In this document: one piece after another, positions 1 to 8,112 of the stretch
How positions within the stretch are numbered: the stretch's first letter is position 1
Layout: each line of letters begins with the position of its first letter
NCBI RefSeq assembly: GCF_000759675.1
Contig: NZ_BAWM01000101.1
Location: 1 to 64,000, forward strand
Length of the DNA stretch: 64,000 nt
Source of the DNA: Neobacillus niacini
Lineage (GTDB): Bacteria > Bacillota > Bacilli > Bacillales > Cytobacillaceae
Reading direction: 5' to 3'
Made by a program: the position numbers and the translations under genes
Notes under the pieces: model-generated
Seen by the model: the letters and a program-made list of their open reading frames with translations, nothing else
Told to the model about the DNA's origin: nothing
Database searches by the model: none

Positions 1-129
1 GCGCCACAACAATATTCGCTGTCAATCTCAAGAGAATTCTCACTCTTCTTAAAGAAAAAGAATAAAGAATAGGGATAAAAAACGTAAGTTTTTCAGTGCC
101 CTCTAACAATCCTGGGTGAGTTTTTACCA

Positions 130-894
130 TTATTTTTTTTGCCCTGTGTAAATATGAATCGCGTCTCTTAAGAACTCTGCTGTTCCTGGTTGTTCCTTAT
201 CATAATAAGCTGTAAACCTTTCGTCATCCACATACATTTGTCCTAGACCTGCATGGGCTTCCTTGCTGTATTGGTTCCAATAATAGGATAGCCATTGCTT
301 GTGTAGATCGGCCGCTTTTTGTGCTAATTCACCAGCAGGGTCTCCCGTTTTAAATGCTTCAGCTAGTGTAGTGTGGATTTGTTCAGCTAATACTGTTACT
401 TCTTCATATTGTTCCTGCGTCATATTCATTACTTTTGCATTAGACGCTTCAACAGTATCCTTTCCATATTTCTCACGAATTTCTTTTCCATACTTTTTCT
501 CGTTATCTTCAATCATCTTTTTCTTAAAACCTTCAAATTTCTCTTTATTTGACATGCTAATTCTCCCTTCCGTAACGGCTATTGTTTTATCGACATTTGC
601 GATTAATAAATCTAGTTGTTCTCTTTTTTCGAGGAGTTTTTCACGATGCTCCCGCAGTGCTTTTGCACCATCAAAAGTAGGAGCAGTTACAATATCCTTG
701 ATGCTGTCTAAACCCACTCCTAATTCTCTATAGAATAGGATTTGCTGCAGGCGATTCACCTCCGTCTGACCATAGATCCGATATCCTGATGAATTGATTC
801 TTGCCGGCTTAAGAATTCCAATTTCATCATAATACCTGAGTGTTCGGGTGCTAACACCTGCGAGATTAGCTAGCTTTTGTATTGTATATTCCAT
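130..894 (-). CDS. MerR-family regulator, TipA/Mta type
   Basis: This is a 254-residue transcription activator. A winged-helix DNA-binding domain fills residues 1-70 (YTIQKLANLAGVSTRTLRYY, then SGYRIYG). A dimerisation coiled coil follows at about 75-110, and residues 130-250 look like the TipAS drug-binding domain (WNQYSKEAHAGLGQMY region). Family members such as Mta and TipAL bind lipophilic compounds and activate multidrug-efflux genes and themselves. The ATG at 894 is preceded by GAGGAGATGATCAC, a good ribosome binding site. A promoter with the long spacer typical of this family lies upstream, so autoregulation is likely. No efflux gene is adjacent, so its target is unknown. The family call is secure; the ligand is not. 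Confidence 0.9.
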   Translation of the reverse strand: MEYTIQKLANLAGVSTRTLRYYDEIGILKPARINSSGYRIYGQTEVNRLQQILFYRELGVGLDSIKDIVTAPTFDGAKALREHREKLLEKREQLDLLIANVDKTIAVTEGRISMSNKEKFEGFKKKMIEDNEKKYGKEIREKYGKDTVEASNAKVMNMTQEQYEEVTVLAEQIHTTLAEAFKTGDPAGELAQKAADLHKQWLSYYWNQYSKEAHAGLGQMYVDDERFTAYYDKEQPGTAEFLRDAIHIYTGQKK

Positions 895-916
895 GTGATC
901 ATCTCCTCATAAACTA

Positions 917-947
917 ACGATACACCTTTACGCAACGTCAAGGTCAA
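917..947 (-). promoter_or_regulatory. MerR-type promoter/operator with 19-bp spacer
   Basis: On the minus strand, -35 TTGACC and -10 TATCGT are separated by 19 bp instead of 17. The spacer region carries ACCTT...AAGGT as an inverted repeat around GACGTTGCGTA. This is the standard architecture for MerR-family activation by DNA untwisting. It lies just ahead of the MerR gene, which suggests autoregulation. Confidence 0.65.
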
Positions 948-1031
948 TAACTAGTTTGCCTATTTTTATAAAAAATGGCTTTGTTAATTTACTTTGTTGA
1001 TATATTGCGAATAAGATCCGGTCATTAATGA

Positions 1032-1268
1032 GGGCTATTGGTGACCGACATCTTAGTTGGATGAGAGAAAGTGGTCACCTATGAAGACTATTGGAGACCA
1101 GAATCTTAGTTGGAATAGAGAAAGTGGTCACCTATGGGGGCTATTGGTGACTGTAATCTTAGCTGGATTAGAGAAAGTGGTCACCTATGAAGACTATTGG
1201 AGACCAGAACCTTAGTTGGAATAGAGAAAGTGGTCACCTATGGGGGCTATTGGTGACCGGTATCTTAG
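1032..1268. repeat. 53-bp tandem repeat with internal palindrome, about 4.5 copies
   Basis: CTATTGG recurs at 1035, 1088, 1141, 1194 and 1247, a strict 53-bp period. Units carry GGTGACC (or a GGAGACC variant) and, about 27 bp later, its reverse complement GGTCACC, so each can form a stem-loop. Units 2 and 4 are nearly identical to each other (AAGACTATTGGAGACC type), and units 1, 3 and 5 form a second type (GGGGCTATTGGTGACC), so the array looks like a doubled 106-bp unit. It lies in the 492-base gap between two minus-strand genes. No other feature is evident there apart from the MerR promoter. Confidence 0.9.
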
Positions 1269-1386
1269 GAAAATCAAAATTGTAGTAACCATGAAACGTT
1301 TATGATGACTTTAACACTCAACAAAAGTAATTAATAAGAGGCATATCCAAAGTGTTTGTCAACACCAGGGAATTGCCTCCTTTTTA

Positions 1387-3000
1387 TTATTCGATTTCTG
1401 CTAATGCAGCTTCCTGATACGCTTTAAAGAAGGAATCACAAAATGTGTCCCATTCCGCAGCAGCTTCCATTGAAGCTTCATTTACTTCTCCTAGAACTGG
1501 TCTTTGGAGTAAATCTTCCAGTTGCTCTGAGAATTGCTTAATGGATTCTTGTGAAGCCCCTTTTAATACATTACCAACAAAATCAGATGGTGAATACCAG
1601 TCTGCAACTCTCTGAAGATCACGATAAATTTGTGTGAGAAGCAGATTACGAGGTCCTTCCCATTGTTCATTGACGACAACATCCCGGAAAATTCTTGGCA
1701 ATGCTGAGAATTCCTCCATTACCCCATGACCCGCAAAGACTGAAATTGCCTCCCGAAGAACTTCTGCTCCCTCATTTGTTGCACATATTTTTTGAAGTAA
1801 AACGAGTTCTCGTAAGTTAAATAGCTGCTTGCGAACTTCGATTGGATGATCAGAATTAATCCCTGGATTTAAAGGCTTCTCTAAGCGTAAGAAAAGGTCA
1901 TAAATTTTAAAGGCGCCTGCAGTTGTTCGTTTAGCAGCGTTTTCAATTTTCCTCAGCTTACTTGCCGCTAAAGGATAATCATTTACCTTTTTTCCAAAGA
2001 CTGTCCGGAAGTCTCCATAAAGATTTGCTTCTCTTGATGCCCGAAGCATAAATCCTGCACATGCGATTCCAATCTCCAGCCTGGATAAGGTAAGCACAAT
2101 TCCAACTGCGACGGCAATACCTTTATCCTTTGGCCCAATTGGATATGCTAGTGCACCGTTATATTGAATTTCGGCAGTTGGTAATTCGGCCGTTCCAAGT
2201 TTCCATTTTATCCGATTGATTTGATAACCGTTTCGTTTTTCCTTTTCTTTATCACCAGGAAGCCATGCTGGGACAACAAAAGTTGATACCTTGTTGGTAC
2301 CCGTGATCTTTGCAGTTACAACTGAATAATCTGCATGGGCAGCTGAGCAGAAAAATTTATTTCCATATAATCGATAGTTTTTCCCGTCTGGTACGGCTTC
2401 AATAACATTAGCAGGCAGATCAGAGCCGCCTTGAATCTCTGTCATAAACTGGGCACCTATTGCAAATTCACCACTTATCCCTTCTCTTGTATGTAGTAAG
2501 ATGTCTTGGAGTTCTGGAATTTCATGATTGGGGAATTGATCAAGAAGCGCAATTAATCCATGCGTACAGGTTAAGGGGCATGTAACGCCACCTTCACCGA
2601 TTTGGTGCGTTAGCATTCGTTTAACAAAGCTTTCCCATGGCGGCATTTTACTCAAAAAAAGACCTTCGCCAAAAACGTCGTTCTCTAACTGATGTACCTC
2701 ATGCGGGCGGACAATTCGGTCAATCCGATGATTAAAGGCATCATAATGAAGCATGTATGGACGAGCCTCCGGCCTGGCATTTTGTTCTGCCCACTTATTC
2801 CATTTTGAAGACACCCTAGGAGAAAATGATTGGATTTGCTCCTGAACCTGTTCAAAATACGAACCAGTAAAATGCTTCACTGCCTGCTGCAAAAATGGTT
2901 CATCACGATACCAATCCAAATTCTCACGTCTTGAAACAAATTCATCAAAACTATAAGTATTCTTACCCCTCGTCTCCGTTTCATGCGAAGTTAAACTCAT
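1387..3000 (-). CDS. acyl-CoA dehydrogenase, AidB-like
   Basis: This 537-residue flavoprotein resembles the AidB/AcdB branch of the acyl-CoA dehydrogenases, which are longer than the usual 380 residues. The middle domain has the FAD/substrate segment FMTEIQGGSDL at about 185-195, followed by the beta-barrel region with FFCSAAHADYSVVTAK (216-231). The C-terminal helical domain carries NEQWEGPRNLLLTQIYRDL, the equivalent of the WEG motif in AidB. It probably oxidises a branched or unusual acyl-CoA, or acts like AidB in alkylation stress; the sequence does not decide which. It is transcribed alone. The start at 3000 has AAGGAGTGAGCTTTGG upstream. Confidence 0.85.
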   Translation of the reverse strand: MSLTSHETETRGKNTYSFDEFVSRRENLDWYRDEPFLQQAVKHFTGSYFEQVQEQIQSFSPRVSSKWNKWAEQNARPEARPYMLHYDAFNHRIDRIVRPHEVHQLENDVFGEGLFLSKMPPWESFVKRMLTHQIGEGGVTCPLTCTHGLIALLDQFPNHEIPELQDILLHTREGISGEFAIGAQFMTEIQGGSDLPANVIEAVPDGKNYRLYGNKFFCSAAHADYSVVTAKITGTNKVSTFVVPAWLPGDKEKEKRNGYQINRIKWKLGTAELPTAEIQYNGALAYPIGPKDKGIAVAVGIVLTLSRLEIGIACAGFMLRASREANLYGDFRTVFGKKVNDYPLAASKLRKIENAAKRTTAGAFKIYDLFLRLEKPLNPGINSDHPIEVRKQLFNLRELVLLQKICATNEGAEVLREAISVFAGHGVMEEFSALPRIFRDVVVNEQWEGPRNLLLTQIYRDLQRVADWYSPSDFVGNVLKGASQESIKQFSEQLEDLLQRPVLGEVNEASMEAAAEWDTFCDSFFKAYQEAALAEIE

Positions 3001-3068
3001 CCAAAGCTCACTCCTTTTTCATTTAATTAATCATAATATTCAGTCTAATTATAACATGAGCACTCCTC

Positions 3069-3098
3069 AAAAAAGAAACAGGACCTGCGTCCTGTTTC
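3069..3098 (-). terminator. Terminator of the des-desK-desR operon
   Basis: GAAACAGGAC, a CTGC loop and GTCCTGTTTC form a perfect 10-bp stem. On the minus strand it is followed by six T residues. It lies 90 bases past the desR stop. Confidence 0.85.
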
Positions 3099-3188
3099 AA
3101 TAATTTGCCTAAGTGTCCATATGGGGTGGAAACTGTCCACGAGTGGTGCCTGTCACCGTTGAATGTCACCGCTGAAGTGTCACTGCTT

Positions 3189-3788
3189 TTATTTGAACCA
3201 GCCTTTTTCTTTGGATTGTTTGATGGCTTCGATTCGGTTTTTGACGTCTAGTTTGTCTAGTATGGTTGAGATATAATTACGGACGGTTCCTGTTTTGATG
3301 CTGAGTTGTTCTGCGATTTCTTGTGTGTTTTTGCCATCTGCAACAAGTTCGAGTACTTCTTTTTCTCGGTCTGTAAGTGGATTTTCTTCGGAGTAAACAT
3401 CGTCCATAAGTTCTGGGGCGTAAATCCGTTTTCCTTCCATTACCCTACGGATGGAGCTTGCTAACTCTTCACTTGGACTATCCTTTAATAGATAGCCTCG
3501 AACTCCTGCTTTTAGGGCACGTTGGAAATAACCGGTTCGCGCAAAGGTTGTTAATATAATCACTTTGCAGTTTAAGCCTTTTAGCTCTTCTGCGGCTTCA
3601 AGTCCTGTTTTTCCTGGCATTTCAATGTCCATAATGCAAATATCAGGCTGATGCTTACGTACTAAAGATACTGCTTCTTCCCCATTTGATGCCTTGCCAA
3701 CCACTTCCATATCTTCTTCCAAATTAAGAAGTGAACCGAAGGCGCCCAGCAGCATTTGCTGATCTTCCGCTATTACGATTCTAATCAT
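3189..3788 (-). CDS. desR: Response regulator DesR
   Basis: At 199 residues this has the same length as Bacillus subtilis DesR. The N-terminal receiver domain (1-120) has the phospho-acceptor Asp54 in CIMDIEMPGK. The LuxR/NarL helix-turn-helix fills 135-195 (NPLTDREKEVLELVADGKNT). In the family, phosphorylated DesR activates the fatty-acid desaturase gene when membranes stiffen in the cold. The ATG follows AGGAGGCGTAGAATA. It starts 4 bases after desK and is the last gene of the operon. Near-identity to the known protein in recalled motifs makes the call firm. Confidence 0.96.
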   Translation of the reverse strand: MIRIVIAEDQQMLLGAFGSLLNLEEDMEVVGKASNGEEAVSLVRKHQPDICIMDIEMPGKTGLEAAEELKGLNCKVIILTTFARTGYFQRALKAGVRGYLLKDSPSEELASSIRRVMEGKRIYAPELMDDVYSEENPLTDREKEVLELVADGKNTQEIAEQLSIKTGTVRNYISTILDKLDVKNRIEAIKQSKEKGWFK

Positions 3789-3792
3789 TATT

Positions 3793-4926
3793 CTACGCCT
3801 CCTCCTTATCAGATGGCTTTACGTCATTGGGCACTCTGATTACTAAGGTTGTTCCTTCTTTTGTTAGGAGCTCTAAGCTGCCATTAATAAACTCAAGGCG
3901 CTCTTTCATTCCTAAAAGACCGCTTCCCCTCGTGTCCTTCTCTCCTTCACTTTTAAACACACCATTATCATGGATGGTCATCACCATTTCCTTCCACGAT
4001 TGCTCAATTGAAATGGAACAAGAGCTGGCACCACTATGTTTGACTATATTGTTTACTGCCTCTTTTAAGCACATGCTAAGAATGTTCTCGGTCAATAAGG
4101 GAACATTTTTTATTGAAATATCCTGGTTTCCCTCGAAATTTATTTCGGCGGCCTTCAGGATTTGTTTCACACGTACAATCTCATCCTTTAAACGGATTCC
4201 TCTCATCGAAGACACCATTTTTCTTACTTCACTTAACGCTGTTCTTGCCGTTTGCTGCACATCCTTTAATTCATTACGCGCTTGTTCCGGGTCTTTGGTA
4301 ATTAATCTTCTGGCTAAATCACTTTTCAAACCGATGAGTGATAGCTTTTGACCTAATGTATCATGAAGGTCCCTGGCAATCCTTTGGCGCTCTTCTAATT
4401 TAACCAGCTCAGAAATCCGTTTGTTTGCATCCTCAAGTTTTTCTTCAAGCTGTCCCCTTTCATTCCTGTTGTGAATATTAAATGGGAGTAAAATAACACT
4501 TATCCAAATAATGATGACAAATGGCAATTGCTTAAGAAAAAATCCATCCTGCTGTACAATGCTGAAGTTAATTGAGGCGGAAGTACTAATCAAATGAATG
4601 AAATATAAAGTTAGGAAGGTTATACGTTCCTTAATATTACCGATAAAATAAGCGAGAAAAAAGGCAAAATAAACATAGCTGAAAAGACTGGTTGATGTGA
4701 TTGAAATACCGATTAAGATGAAGGTCCAAAGGTATACCGGCCAACCTTTTGAAAAAAATGCAATTCGATAGAAGATAAAAAAGAGAACCGTTAGGATAAT
4801 TCCAACGATAATTTTAATAGGTGAGGATGTTTGAAATATAAAATAAAATGGCAATATGCAAAGAATTGTCCAAATATAAGGTGATATACCGCTATTTTTC
4901 TGGAATTTCATATACCTTTTTATCAT
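3793..4926 (-). CDS. desK: Thermosensor histidine kinase DesK
   Basis: This 377-residue sensor kinase has four to five transmembrane segments in residues 15-150. A linker coiled coil follows, then the HisKA_3 dimerisation helix with ERQRIARDLHDTLGQ. The phosphorylated His is at 188, the same number as in B. subtilis DesK. The HATPase_c domain ends with the G-box GSGLLGMKERL. In the family the membrane part senses bilayer thickness: kinase state in the cold, phosphatase state when warm. It sits between des and desR on the minus strand. Confidence 0.95.
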   Translation of the reverse strand: MIKRYMKFQKNSGISPYIWTILCILPFYFIFQTSSPIKIIVGIILTVLFFIFYRIAFFSKGWPVYLWTFILIGISITSTSLFSYVYFAFFLAYFIGNIKERITFLTLYFIHLISTSASINFSIVQQDGFFLKQLPFVIIIWISVILLPFNIHNRNERGQLEEKLEDANKRISELVKLEERQRIARDLHDTLGQKLSLIGLKSDLARRLITKDPEQARNELKDVQQTARTALSEVRKMVSSMRGIRLKDEIVRVKQILKAAEINFEGNQDISIKNVPLLTENILSMCLKEAVNNIVKHSGASSCSISIEQSWKEMVMTIHDNGVFKSEGEKDTRGSGLLGMKERLEFINGSLELLTKEGTTLVIRVPNDVKPSDKEEA

Positions 4927-5041
4927 AAGAGAACCTCATTTTCAGCATAAAATAGTTTATCATCTTAATTTTACCACAATTACCCTTTATCTTCATTTAC
5001 TACTATTTATCCGACCAATACCTTCATTTAGAACACAAATA

Positions 5042-5068
5042 ACGACAAGCCCCAAAAGGGCCTGTCGT
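5042..5068 (-). terminator. Hairpin between des and desK
   Basis: ACGACA-A-GCCC, a CAAAA loop and GGGC-C-TGTCGT form a strong stem. On the minus strand it is followed by TATTTGTG, a weak T-run. It lies just past the des stop and could reduce read-through into desK-desR, so the desaturase is made in excess of its regulators. This is a partial terminator by inference. Confidence 0.6.
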
Positions 5069-5070
5069 GT

Positions 5071-6102
5071 CTAAGCTTTCTCTAGTCGAAGAAACTCTTT
5101 CTGTTTTTTAACTAGTACCTTTATTTCTTTAAAGCCAACAAACTTTTTCCCCTGCTCATCCCATAGTCGAAATTTGAGTGAGCTTAAGCTTGTTGCTAAC
5201 GTGATGGTTGGAACGTTTTGCAATGGCAGTGTATTATTATGTGCAGCTTCCAGCTTATAATTTGGAACCCTCGGGCTTAAATGGTGAACATGGTGGTAAC
5301 CAATATTCCCCGTCAGCCATTGTAAAATTTTTGGAAGCTTATAGAAAGAACTGCCTTCAACCGCTGCTTTCACGTATTTCCAGTGCTTATCTTCCTCAAA
5401 GTATGAATCTTCAAAAGTATGCTGTACATAAAATAACCATATTCCTAGTGAACCTGATATTAAAAAGATCGGAGCTTGTACTAATAGGAATTGCCCCCAG
5501 CCTAATGTCAAACCGAGTATAACAGCTATAGCAACAATCCCTGCATTAGTTATATAAGTATTAATACGTTCATTTAACCTTGCACCTTTTCTATTAAAGC
5601 GATTTTTTAGCAGGAAAACGTAAATCGGACCTAATCCAAACATAACGAGAGGATTACGATACAACCTGTATTTTAATCTTTCCCTAGTTGATGCAGTTAG
5701 GTATTCATCCATTGTCAATACCCAGATATCACCTGTTCCTCGCTTATCTAAATTACTGCTCGTTGCGTGATGGACAGAATGATCGTGCTGCCATTGATGA
5801 TATGGAAAAACCGTCAATATTCCGGTAATCGTTCCGAGAATCGTATTTGCTTTCCGATTTTTAAAAAAGGAGTGATGGCAGCAATCATGAAAAATAATGA
5901 AAGTCCTCACCAAAAACCCTGCTGCAACTACCGAGATACCCAATGTAAGTATGTATGAAATGGTAAGGCTTTGATAAGCAAGAATCCACAATAAAAAGAA
6001 AGGTACAAGGGTATTTATCATCTGCCAAATGCTTGCTCGTAGATTTGATTTTTCATAAGGCGCAACTTGCTTCCGTAAATTCCTCTGATTTTGTTCCATC
6101 AT
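5071..6102 (-). CDS. des: Acyl-lipid delta-5 fatty acid desaturase Des
   Basis: This membrane-bound di-iron desaturase puts a cis double bond into membrane phospholipid acyl chains in the cold. The three His boxes are present: HDCCHHSF, QWQHDHSVHH and GYHHVHH. Hydrophobic segments lie between them, and SNLDKRGTGDIW is as in B. subtilis Des. A start 21 bases upstream (6123) is open, but ATG-ATG at 6102 has AGAAGGG nine bases ahead and gives 343 residues, close to the known length, so it was preferred. It is the first gene of des-desK-desR. Confidence 0.95.
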   Translation of the reverse strand: MMEQNQRNLRKQVAPYEKSNLRASIWQMINTLVPFFLLWILAYQSLTISYILTLGISVVAAGFLVRTFIIFHDCCHHSFFKNRKANTILGTITGILTVFPYHQWQHDHSVHHATSSNLDKRGTGDIWVLTMDEYLTASTRERLKYRLYRNPLVMFGLGPIYVFLLKNRFNRKGARLNERINTYITNAGIVAIAVILGLTLGWGQFLLVQAPIFLISGSLGIWLFYVQHTFEDSYFEEDKHWKYVKAAVEGSSFYKLPKILQWLTGNIGYHHVHHLSPRVPNYKLEAAHNNTLPLQNVPTITLATSLSSLKFRLWDEQGKKFVGFKEIKVLVKKQKEFLRLEKA

Positions 6103-6171
6103 TACTTTATTCCCTTCTTTCATTTGTTATCAAAAGTATTGCCCTAGTAATTCACCCTTTGTAGATATAGC

Positions 6172-6203
6172 TGTCATATGCCAAACATGATAAATGTCAT
6201 ATT
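6172..6203 (-). promoter_or_regulatory. Candidate DesR operator upstream of des
   Basis: TGTCATAT occurs twice (6172-6179 and 6195-6202), 23 bp start to start, with ATGATAAATGTCAT giving partial dyad symmetry. It lies 70-100 bases before the des start, where DesR acts in B. subtilis. The match to the DesR site is inferred from position and repeat structure, not from a remembered consensus. A further hairpin (GAGAGGAGAAGCTC and GAGCCTCTCCTC) lies at about 6220-6252 and could end transcription coming from either side. Confidence 0.4.
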
Positions 6204-6378
6204 CCCTCCATTACGCAAGAGAGGAGAAGCTCAACTCCGAGCCTCTCCTCCCCTTTTGGGCAAGATTATTTTTTGCAATCTAAGTAATTATTAACCCTTT
6301 AATTTTTACATTTTTTCAGTACCCTAGAAATTATCATTGTTTGTCCTACCCTTTGCATACAGTTTAATAAAGGGGGGA

Positions 6379-6741
6379 TTGAACATTACTAATTCATTTT
6401 CAGCAGTTCGTTACGTGGTGGCATATGTATTTATTACTTCAGGGGTTATGAAAGTATTCAGTTCACATCTAGCTGAGGTTTTTATCAATTTAGGACTGCC
6501 TTTTCCAGAGATGATGTTATATGTTACAGCCTTTTTGGAAATTACCTGCGGCTTTCTGATTTTACTAAATCGTAGTGTGAAAAATGCAGTCATTCCCTTA
6601 ATTGGAATCATGATTGCAGCCATTCTCTTAACAAAGCTTCCATCGATAAACACTGGAATCTTACAATTTGCCTTTAATGCAAGATTAGACGTTGTCATGA
6701 TAGTACTGCTGTTTATCTTATACTTGAGATCACCTAACTAA
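6379..6741 (+). CDS. DoxX-like membrane protein
   Basis: This is a small protein of about 120 residues with four hydrophobic segments. The first has the DoxX-like pattern YVVAYVFITSGVMKVFSSHLAE; later comes LYVTAFLEITCGFLILL. DoxX proteins are linked to redox balance or to surface protein complexes in other bacteria; the role here is unknown. No ATG is available. The frame opens at a TTG at 6337, but TTG at 6379, directly after AAAGGGGGGA, is a better start although the spacing is short. It stands alone. Confidence 0.6.
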   Translation: MNITNSFSAVRYVVAYVFITSGVMKVFSSHLAEVFINLGLPFPEMMLYVTAFLEITCGFLILLNRSVKNAVIPLIGIMIAAILLTKLPSINTGILQFAFNARLDVVMIVLLFILYLRSPN

Positions 6742-6822
6742 CTTGTCACCAGATTGTTTACCGCAATCTGGTTTTTATCTTTATGCTAGGCTGTGTTAAA
6801 GGTTATTGTTAATTTGTAACTA

Positions 6823-6953
6823 TGTTGATTTGTGCGGAAGGCGCGAGACTCCTGCGGGAGGTCGGGGCAGGGGAGACCCCGCAGGCGCTTAAGCGCCGAG
6901 GAGGCTCCCCGAACCGCCCGCGGAAAGCGAAGCGTCTGGAGCACAAATCAACA
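6823..6953. repeat. 131-bp GC-rich element with 13-bp terminal inverted repeats (copy 1)
   Basis: The element begins TGTTGATTTGTGC and ends with the exact reverse complement GCACAAATCAACA. The inside is far richer in G+C than its surroundings and holds several short inverted repeats (CTCCTGCGGGAG, GCGCTTAAGCGC, CCGCGGAAAGCG). It lies between the DoxX and UvrC-like genes, and short open frames inside it are artefacts. A second copy in the opposite orientation is at 12620-12750, also 131 bp. Confidence 0.85.
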
Positions 6954-7010
6954 GGCTAATTTACCACAGCATTATGATAAAATAGAAAAAAAGAGAGGAA
7001 GGGGGGCGTT

Positions 7011-8096
7011 ATTATTTTTTTAAAAGAAAAGGTAAAAAACCTTCCTGCTACTCCTGGTGTATATTTAATGAAAGATTCCAACGGAACAATCATTTACGTG
7101 GGAAAAGCAAAAAATTTAAAACGAAGAGTTCAGTCTTACTTTCAAAATTCTAAAGCTCATCCTCAAAAAATAAAAAAGCTTGTTAGTAACATAAAAGATT
7201 TTGATTATATCCTAACCGATACAGAATTTGAAGCGTTTATGCTTGAATGCAAATTAATAAGGAAAATCAAACCACTTTTTAATAAAATGATGAAGAGCCC
7301 AGAGTCCTATACCTATATTGTCATTCAAGAGAATAAAGGGTTCCGTTCTATTGAATTATCACACAACAGAAAACAGGATGGCAGGCTATACTTTGGACCA
7401 TACCAAAGTAAACGTAGAGTTGAAAGTGCCATTCTTGGATTAAAAGAATCCTTTAAAATTCTTTGCAGCAACCTAGGGACAAAAAATACACCATGTTTAA
7501 ACTATTCTTTAGGATTGTGTATTGGCATGTGTCTTGGGGGTTCAGCCTTACAGGAATATAATAAAATAGTCGATAACATTATCGCATTACTTGAGAACAC
7601 TAACCTGAGCATTCTGGAAGAATTGAAACAACGAATGGCAGAAGCTGCTGAAGCATTTGATTTCGAAGCCGCCGCTAAGTATAGGGATAAAATTGAGGCC
7701 ATTAACTTTCTGATTAATAAAGAAAAAGTAATAGAATTCACCGAGGAAAATAAAAATATTGTAGTTCTTGAATATTTAAGTGAAGATACCTTTAAACTTT
7801 TCCTTATTAAACGAAATAAAATTGTCTTTAGTGAAAACTATAACGCGGAGTGCCTAACATTGGAACAACTCTGTACATTAACAAAGACTTATTTTAAAAA
7901 TACTGCCCTTCATTCCTCAAATGAAGTGACCAGAGATGAAATTGATGAAGCGCAAATTATCTATAATTATGTAAAAAGCAACAATTGCCGTTATATAACG
8001 ATCTCTGAAAAATGGCTCCACAATAAGACTACTGTGAACATAGAAAAGGCACTAAATAAATTACTTTATATAAAAATCCCTCGATTGTCACAATGA
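7011..8096 (+). CDS. UvrC-like GIY-YIG excinuclease homologue
   Basis: This resembles the N-terminal half of UvrC. A GIY-YIG nuclease domain (PGVYLMKDSNG, IIYVGKAKNLKRRVQSYF) is followed by the UvrC Cys-rich stretch (CLNYSLGLCIGMC) and a UVR motif for UvrB (FDFEAAAKYRDKIEA). The C-terminal RNase H-like and helix-hairpin-helix parts of UvrC are missing, as in Cho-type nucleases. The first ATG (7068) would cut into the GIY motif. The frame is open back to 6981 with LKEKVKNLPATPGVYL, and the only start-like codons there are ATT at 7011/7014 behind GAGAGGAAGGGGGG. A rare ATT start is inferred. It probably makes an incision in nucleotide-excision repair. Confidence 0.75.
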   Translation: MIFLKEKVKNLPATPGVYLMKDSNGTIIYVGKAKNLKRRVQSYFQNSKAHPQKIKKLVSNIKDFDYILTDTEFEAFMLECKLIRKIKPLFNKMMKSPESYTYIVIQENKGFRSIELSHNRKQDGRLYFGPYQSKRRVESAILGLKESFKILCSNLGTKNTPCLNYSLGLCIGMCLGGSALQEYNKIVDNIIALLENTNLSILEELKQRMAEAAEAFDFEAAAKYRDKIEAINFLINKEKVIEFTEENKNIVVLEYLSEDTFKLFLIKRNKIVFSENYNAECLTLEQLCTLTKTYFKNTALHSSNEVTRDEIDEAQIIYNYVKSNNCRYITISEKWLHNKTTVNIEKALNKLLYIKIPRLSQ

Positions 8097-8112
8097 CACC
8101 GAGGGATTGATT

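Noticed and set aside
1..129. Possible coding sequence at the left edge
   Set aside because: One minus-strand frame is open to the edge, but it is short, has no recognisable motif, and its composition is uninformative, so it is not called.
299..733. Plus-strand frame opposite the MerR gene
   Set aside because: Ser/Phe/Ile-rich antisense frame without ribosome binding site; the minus-strand MerR gene explains the coding signal.
1032..1268. 53-bp array considered as a CRISPR array
   Set aside because: The whole unit is repeated with no unique spacers, and no cas genes are near.
1330..1386. Hairpin GAGGCA/TGCCTC after the acyl-CoA dehydrogenase gene as terminator
   Set aside because: The T-run lies on the plus strand, away from the gene's direction, and the loop is long, so it was not annotated.
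6832..7023. Plus-strand frame rich in Arg and Pro (63 residues)
   Set aside because: It lies inside and after the 131-bp GC-rich repeat. The composition reflects the repeat, and the same family recurs at 12620-12750 in the opposite direction.
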